A DNA stretch of 21,097 nt from CAYXVF01 sp964468125 (GTDB taxonomy: Bacteria > Myxococcota > XYA12-FULL-58-9 > CAYXVF01), in NCBI GenBank assembly GCA_964468125.1, contig CAYXVF010000104.1:1-21097 (forward strand). Direction: 5' to 3'. The notes under the pieces were generated by a model. That model made no database searches, had not been told where the DNA came from, and saw only the letters and a list, made by a program, of their open reading frames with translations. A program made the translations under genes and the position numbers. This document shows positions 16,736-21,097 of this stretch, one piece after another (position 1 is the first letter of the stretch; each line of letters starts with the position of its first letter).

Positions 16736-18064
16736 ATGAGAAAGCGTGCGGCGCCGCCCCCTGAGATCACGAGCGAGAACGACGAGCAGTTCTATGTGCA
16801 TCACTCGCCGGGCGCGATCGCGCTCTTCATGGTGGTCTTTCTGTTCTTCCTCGGCGCTTTTGCCTACCTCTTCTGGGGCTACGTCACCGATTTCATTCTC
16901 GCGTTCATGTTCACGGCGCTCTTCCGGGATGTCTACGAGAGCTTGCGTGTGCGACTCGGTGACCGGCCGCTAGTAGCGTCCGCGCTCGTCACGTTTCTCA
17001 TAGCGGTCCTTGTAGCAATTCCCGCCGGGTTCATCGTCGTCAGTCTGACCGTAGAGGCGGCAAACTTCTACAACAGCACCATCTCGATGCTGACGGTCGA
17101 TGAGATCGAGCTGTATTTCTTCGGCGAAGGGCCTCTCGCGCTTTTTCTACGTCACGGTGCGGAGATGGCGAACGTCGAATGGACCCCAGCGCTCGTTCAG
17201 GATGCTCTCACCAGCGTATCTGGCAGTGTCGCTGAAATCGTCTACGGCCTGGTCTCGAGCCAGCTCTCGAACCTGTTTTTGCTTTTGATGCACTTCTTCA
17301 TCATGTTGCTCATCGTCTTCTACATGCTGATCGATGGACAGCGGCTGAAGAGCTACATTTTCGAGACCTCGCCGCTACCCGATGACGAGGAGGAGCTGCT
17401 CGCGCAGAAGTTCGCGGCGGTTGGCCGCGCGACTCTCTTTGGCAACGGTTTCGGCTCAGTGGCTCAAGGCGTGATCGGTGCGATCACGATGGTGGTGGCT
17501 GGGCTGCCCTCCCCCGTTTTGTGGGGCGTGGTGATGACCATCTTTGCCTTTCTGCCGCTCGTCGGAATCACCGTCGTCACCATTCCCGCATCGATCTACC
17601 TGATCCTAAACGGCAAGTATCTGACCGCGGCGCTCTTCTTCGGCTTCAACTTTGCGCAAGCGCTATTCGTTGAAAACGTCGTGAAGACAAAAATGATCGG
17701 ACAGCAGATGAAGATGCACAGTCTGCTGATCTTTATGAGCATCATCGCGGGGCTTGGCCTATTCGGGGTGATCGGTTTGCTCTACGGCCCGCTCGTCGTC
17801 GCGCTGGTTCTCACGTTGGCCGAGCTCTACCACAAGCGCTACAAGGGACATGTTCTGCGCCGTGCCATCCCTGTTCCCGTGGAAGGGTCGCTCGATGCCT
17901 CCGCGGCGTCGGCGCCGGGTATCGTGCTCGAGGATCGACCCACGCAGGAAGTGGACGGACCGCCGGAGGTGACTCCGGAAGACCGCGTTACGCGGCAGGT
18001 CGACATCGTGCCGCAGGAGGCCGCGGATGTACCCGGGGACTCAAAGACAGGGGAGGGCGCCTGA
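16736..18064 (+). CDS. AI-2E family (PerM-like) membrane permease
   Basis: This is a 442-aa polytopic inner-membrane protein of the AI-2E transporter/PerM family (PF01594). Paired N-terminal helices (about 28-65: IALFMVVFLFFLGAFAYLFW, then DFILAFMFTALF) are followed by a third (about 80-108). After them come a periplasmic helical part and the family core GNGFGSVAQGVIGAITMVVAGLPSPVLWGVV, a helical run of about 235-265. The FAFLPLVG loop and the C-terminal GLLYGPLVVALVLTLAELY are also typical. The last 60 or so residues are hydrophilic and acidic, probably a cytoplasmic tail, and longer than usual. The family name reflects one member's link to autoinducer-2, but most members' substrates are unknown and nothing here argues for quorum sensing. 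It starts 73 nt after htrA. Confidence 0.9.
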   Translation: MRKRAAPPPEITSENDEQFYVHHSPGAIALFMVVFLFFLGAFAYLFWGYVTDFILAFMFTALFRDVYESLRVRLGDRPLVASALVTFLIAVLVAIPAGFIVVSLTVEAANFYNSTISMLTVDEIELYFFGEGPLALFLRHGAEMANVEWTPALVQDALTSVSGSVAEIVYGLVSSQLSNLFLLLMHFFIMLLIVFYMLIDGQRLKSYIFETSPLPDDEEELLAQKFAAVGRATLFGNGFGSVAQGVIGAITMVVAGLPSPVLWGVVMTIFAFLPLVGITVVTIPASIYLILNGKYLTAALFFGFNFAQALFVENVVKTKMIGQQMKMHSLLIFMSIIAGLGLFGVIGLLYGPLVVALVLTLAELYHKRYKGHVLRRAIPVPVEGSLDASAASAPGIVLEDRPTQEVDGPPEVTPEDRVTRQVDIVPQEAADVPGDSKTGEGA

Positions 18065-18094
18065 GACACGCCTGGCGTTCTCGCGCTCGCTGCC

Positions 18095-18100
18095 TACCTT
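18095..18100 (+). promoter_or_regulatory. Possible -10 element for the SDR gene (leaderless)
   Basis: TACCTT lies exactly 6 nt before ATG 18107 and the gene has no Shine-Dalgarno. No good -35 is seen 16-18 nt upstream, so the gene may also be read through from the permease, whose stop is only 42 nt away. Confidence 0.3.
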
Positions 18101-18106
18101 GCTTCC

Positions 18107-18826
18107 ATGAGTACACGACAGAAGAGCGTCATCGTCGGAGCCTCCGGCGGAATTGGTCGCGCCTTCGTGAGGCGCCGGGTCGAGCAAGGGGCGGAGGTCG
18201 TCGCATGCGCACGGACGGAACCTGTCGACTTGCCGGGAAACGTGCGCCTCGTGTTCGTCGATATCGAGGACGAATCGACCGTGAAAGCCGCGTCGCTCGA
18301 GGTGGGAGAAGGGGTCAACGAGGTCATCGTGGCCTCCGGGATGCTCCATGAAGAAGCGCGGGGTGTCCGGCCGGAGAAGGCCCTGCGCCAGCTCGATTTC
18401 GCGAAGCTCGCGACGACCTTCGCGGTCAACGCGATCGGGCCGATGATCGTGGCCAAGTACTTCATCCCGCTCTTCGACGCGGAGAGCCGAGGACTCTTCG
18501 CGGCACTCTCGGCGCGGGTGGGTAGCATCGAAGACAACCGAATGGGGGGCTGGTACGGTTACCGGGCCTCGAAGGCTGCGCTGAATCAATTTCTCAAGAC
18601 CGCGTCGATCGAGCTCAAACGAACACACCCCGAGTTGATCGTCGCGGGCCTGCACCCTGGAACCGTGGATACATCCCTCTCCAAGCCATTTCAGAGGGGA
18701 GTTCCGGAGACCAAGCTCTTTGCGCCGGAGTACTCCTCGGAGCGCTTGGACGAGGTCTTGAGCTCGCTCACGACGGACGACAGCGGAGGTGTCTTCGACT
18801 GGGCTGGGGAGCGGGTCCCCGCGTGA
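18107..18826 (+). CDS. Short-chain dehydrogenase/reductase (C-factor-like SDR)
   Basis: This is a 239-aa cytoplasmic NAD(P)-dependent oxidoreductase of the classical SDR family. The nucleotide-binding motif is GASGGIG (11-17), followed by Asn108 (FAVNAIG). The active site has Ser residues in LSARVGS (134-140) and Tyr152/Lys156 in YGYRASK. The pattern RVGSI-x4-MGGWYGYRASKAALN resembles the C-factor/sniffer-type carbonyl reductase group, which includes CsgA of Myxococcus. Similarity to that group does not show signalling, and substrate is unknown. The stop overlaps the GTG of the following OYE-like gene (GTGA, 18823-18826), so the two reductases were once translated as a pair. Confidence 0.92.
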   Translation: MSTRQKSVIVGASGGIGRAFVRRRVEQGAEVVACARTEPVDLPGNVRLVFVDIEDESTVKAASLEVGEGVNEVIVASGMLHEEARGVRPEKALRQLDFAKLATTFAVNAIGPMIVAKYFIPLFDAESRGLFAALSARVGSIEDNRMGGWYGYRASKAALNQFLKTASIELKRTHPELIVAGLHPGTVDTSLSKPFQRGVPETKLFAPEYSSERLDEVLSSLTTDDSGGVFDWAGERVPA

Positions 18827-19649
18827 ATCCCTTCGAGCCACTCACTCTGTGCCGGGGCCCTTCGAGCTCCAACCGGATCTGGCTCGCACCGCTCACAAAC
18901 ACTCAGAGTCACGATGATGGAGCATTGTCGGACGAGGAATATCGATGGCTCGTGATGCGCGCGCTTTGAGCGAAGACGAGATCGAAGAACTCACCCGCGC
19001 TTTCGTCGAAGGCGCGCGGCGAGCGGAGCGCGCCGGTTTTGACGGCGTCGAGGTTCACGGGGCTCACGGCTACTTGTTCACGCAATTCCTGAGCCCGACT
19101 CTCAATCGCCGCAGCGACCGTTTCGGTGGGCCTCTCGAGAATCGGTCGCGCTTCCTCCTGGACGTCAGCCGCCGGGTGCGAGCGGCATGCGGGCCGGATT
19201 TCATTCTCGGCGTCCGACTTTCGCCTGAGCGCTTTGGGCTTGAGCTTTCGGAGATGCGCGAGGTGGCGATTGAGCTCGTCCGAAACTACGACATTGAGTT
19301 TTTGGATGTCTCCCTCTGGGATTTTCGCAAGGCACCAGAAGAGGACGACGGGTCGGGTCGGGACTTGATGGACTACTTCACGGACTTCGACCGGGGCGAC
19401 GTCCGGTTGGGCGTGAGCGGAAAAATCCAAGGCGCTCGTGACGTACAAGAGGCTCTCGAGCGCGGGGGAGACTTCGCATTCATTGGCAAGGGCGCAATTG
19501 TCCATCACGATTTTCCCAGACGGGTCCGTGCGAATGACTCGTTTGTGATGCGTGAGCTTCCTGTGAGCCCGGACGTGTTGACGGAGGAGGGGGTGAGCCC
19601 CGCGTTTATTCATTATCTGCGCGACCGCTTGAAGCTCGTGAGAGACTGA
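18823..19649 (+). pseudogene. Old Yellow Enzyme-like NADH:flavin oxidoreductase with internal deletion
   Basis: The N-terminus is intact: GTG 18823 begins VNPFEPLTLCRGP, then RIWLAPLTNTQSHDDGALS, up to RWLVMRAL and a stop at 18959. A second frame then continues from ARALSEDEIEEL through GFDGVEVHGAHGYLFTQFLSPTLNRRSDR to the C-terminus at 19649. Full OYE-type TIM barrels are about 350-370 aa; here about 85-95 residues between the beta-alpha units are missing and the parts are out of frame. The parts meet at GCGCGC (18958 region), which both lost ends would contain, so the break looks like a deletion at short direct repeats. FMN-binding residues of the missing part are gone, so an active enzyme is unlikely, although ATG 18945 has GAGGA upstream and could give a 234-aa fragment. 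A mis-joined assembly is possible. Confidence 0.75.
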
Positions 19650-19663
19650 CCTACCGTTGAGTC

Positions 19664-20893
19664 TTGGCGGACGCTCCTGGACAATCACCGGTGGGTGCTG
19701 CGACCCAGCGCATCGAGGCGATAGACGCGCTTCGAGGCTTTGCGCTCCTAGGGATCCTCTTCGCGAACATCGGCTGGTGGGTCGGCCTACCTTTCGCACA
19801 GCCGGAGCATTTCGGGGTGCTCTTCGGCGACTTCTCTCCCGCAGCTTTCGCGGCTTTTTTCAACGGCGTCCTCGACGGTAAGTTCTATACGCTCTTCTCC
19901 TTTTTGTTCGGCCTCGGCTTCGCCTTGCAGCTCGACCGGCTCGAGAAGCGTGGCGCGGATGGGATGCGGATCTTTCGACGAAGGACCGCGATACTGCTGG
20001 CCATCGGCTTAGTGCACGTGACGTTCATTTGGGCAGGGGACATTCTCGTTCTCTACGCGTTGCTCGGGTTCTTGCTGCCTTCGTTTCACAGGATGAGTGA
20101 CCGAGGGCTCCTGCTTTGGGGGCTTGCTCTGGTGTTCCCCGTGTCGATCGCTGGTCCGATGCTGATGGAAACACTGGGCGTGGCGCTCGAGGCGCCCTTC
20201 TTCGCGGCGGGTGACGCGATCTGGGAAGCACTTGGCTATCGCGACGAAACACATCCAGCCTTCGAGGTTCTGTCTGCGGGCAGCGCCTTTGACCTCGTTG
20301 CCTGGAATCTTCCGGGGGTGTTCTTCAACGTCGGCGACCGTTTGGGAAACTGGCGGGTGACTAAAGTACTGGGGACGATGGTCCTGGGTCTATGGTCAGG
20401 GCGCCGTTTGGTGGAGGGCTCCTTGATCGAGAACTCGCGTCTATTGTGGGGGACCGTGCTCGTGGGCGTCTTGATAGGAGTTCCGGCGAGCATCTCATAC
20501 GCCCAGCTTCCGCCCCATTCACAAAACAGCCTCGCATCACAGATCGGGACGCTTCCGCTGGGACTCGCCTATGGCGCAGCGTTTTTGCTCGCCTTTCCCG
20601 TACTGGGCCCCTTTGCCCGGATATTTACGCCGGTGGGGCGAATGGCGCTCACCAACTATCTGAGCCACTCATTAGTGTGTAACACACTCTTCCTCAGTGG
20701 GATCGGTCTCGGCCTCATGGGCCGTATCTCGGTGCTGCAGGGCTTTGCGATGGCCGCGGCGATCTTTGTTTTCCAGATCGGATTCTCGACCCTGTGGTTG
20801 TCGCGTTACAGCCAAGGTCCAATGGAAGCGCTGTGGCGACGCCTCACCTACGGCTCCTGGGGTATTCAGGGCTTGGCGCGGCGGCGAACGTGA
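19664..20893 (+). CDS. DUF418 family membrane protein (YeiB-like)
   Basis: This is a polytopic inner-membrane protein (about 409 aa) with both ends of the DUF418/YeiB pattern. N-terminal RIEAIDALRGFALLGILFAN comes early (about 17-36). GKFYTLFSFLFGLGFALQL follows, then RRRTAILLAIGLVH and DILVLYALLGF. The DUF418 domain proper is C-terminal, with VGRMALTNYLSHSL and GPMEALWRRLTYG (about 383-395). About eight to ten helices are visible. The function of the family is not established; some members are found near transport or acyltransfer genes. The start is uncertain: TTG 19664 (14 nt after the OYE remnant's stop) or GTG 19691; neither has a strong Shine-Dalgarno. It closes the same-strand series that begins with htrA. 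Confidence 0.9.
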   Translation: MADAPGQSPVGAATQRIEAIDALRGFALLGILFANIGWWVGLPFAQPEHFGVLFGDFSPAAFAAFFNGVLDGKFYTLFSFLFGLGFALQLDRLEKRGADGMRIFRRRTAILLAIGLVHVTFIWAGDILVLYALLGFLLPSFHRMSDRGLLLWGLALVFPVSIAGPMLMETLGVALEAPFFAAGDAIWEALGYRDETHPAFEVLSAGSAFDLVAWNLPGVFFNVGDRLGNWRVTKVLGTMVLGLWSGRRLVEGSLIENSRLLWGTVLVGVLIGVPASISYAQLPPHSQNSLASQIGTLPLGLAYGAAFLLAFPVLGPFARIFTPVGRMALTNYLSHSLVCNTLFLSGIGLGLMGRISVLQGFAMAAAIFVFQIGFSTLWLSRYSQGPMEALWRRLTYGSWGIQGLARRRT

Positions 20894-20978
20894 TCCAGGT
20901 CAGGGGATTCATGGGGATGGGTCGAGCGCGGTTGACAGTTTTCGCGAGAACCCGATTCCACGGGAACGGGTCGGGGTG

Positions 20979-20995
20979 AAAAGGAGATCCTTTTT
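20979..20995 (+). terminator. Short inverted repeat with T run after the DUF418 gene
   Basis: AAAAGG (20979-20984), loop AGAT, CCTTTT (20989-20994) plus one more T. The stem is AT-rich and short, but it has a T tract and lies 86 nt after the stop of the DUF418 gene, before the rrn leader. It may instead be a two-fold symmetric protein-binding site (AAAAGGA/TCCTTTT). Confidence 0.35.
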
Positions 20996-21009
20996 CCGCT
21001 CGTTTTGTC

Positions 21010-21097
21010 TTGACCCCTTGGGGCCAGTGAAATACTTACGGTCTCCCCATCGGGGCAAACCCAACGGTTTCCCCGCCGGTCTTTGAAAACTGAATAG
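21010..21097 (+). promoter_or_regulatory. Ribosomal RNA operon promoter/leader, 3' part beyond the window
   Basis: The last 20 bases, GGTCTTTGAAAACTGAATAG (21078-21097), are a sequence type seen just before 16S (and in the 16S-23S spacer) of many bacteria. GGTCTTTGAAAAC resembles the boxA antitermination site. Upstream is a firm hairpin: CGGGG-(C)-AAACC (21051-21061) pairs with GGTTTCCCCG (21066-21075). A -35-like TTGACC is at 21010-21015, with only a weak -10 nearby (AATACT after 15 nt, or TACTTA after 17). A second TTGACA is at 20932-20937. No rRNA sequence itself is inside the window. The stretch 20894-21009 holds no gene. Confidence 0.6.

Noticed and set aside
16736..18064. Quorum sensing role from the AI-2E family name
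   Set aside because: The family name comes from a single member; no luxS, kinase or other signalling gene is nearby.

Overview
The window is GC-rich bacterial chromosome, probably from a member of the Myxococcota (formerly Deltaproteobacteria). This placement is inferred from the mix of genes: a beta-propeller protein, a YtkA-type lipoprotein beside a MauG-type di-heme protein, a secreted NADase-type glycan-binding-domain protein behind a pentaheme cytochrome, a C-factor-like SDR, DUF4019 and DUF418. It has not been tested by phylogeny. A run of exactly 100 N (5668-5767) shows that this is a scaffold. The right end stops in what looks like the leader of a ribosomal RNA operon, a place where assemblies of repeated sequence often break. 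I saw no mobile element, prophage, CRISPR array or tRNA.

Layout: (1) 1-1090, a beta-propeller gene on + that can be read only by switching frame about five times, ending in a good intrinsic terminator. (2) 1093-5412 on the minus strand: a YtkA-like lipoprotein, a di-heme cytochrome c peroxidase/MauG protein 7 nt behind it, then an 848-residue protein of unknown function. (3) 5413-6409: an intergenic stretch with a tandem repeat, then a membrane-protein gene broken by the N gap and frameshifts. (4) 6532-9747: a DUF4019 protein, a GPH-family sugar:cation symporter, a small cysteine-containing unknown protein, and a YkuD-type L,D-transpeptidase. (5) 9744-14884 on the minus strand: a P2-type Ca2+-like ATPase, a pentaheme cytochrome and a secreted glycan-binding-domain protein, the last two overlapping by ATGA. 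(6) 15139-20893 on +: HtrA/Do protease, AI-2E family permease, SDR oxidoreductase, an Old-Yellow-Enzyme-like gene with an internal deletion, and a DUF418 membrane protein. (7) 20894-21097: rrn leader.

Most genes serve the cell envelope: periplasmic heme proteins and redox partners, wall cross-linking, envelope proteolysis and membrane transport. The clearest functional pairs are the YtkA lipoprotein with the MauG-like protein, and the pentaheme cytochrome with the glycan-binding protein. The SDR and OYE-like genes share a GTGA overlap, so they were once an operon, but the second gene is now broken. I see no obvious new defence or biosynthetic system. The most unusual items are the pentaheme/glycan-binding pair, the large orphan protein, the microhomology deletion in the OYE gene, and several genes that look leaderless.
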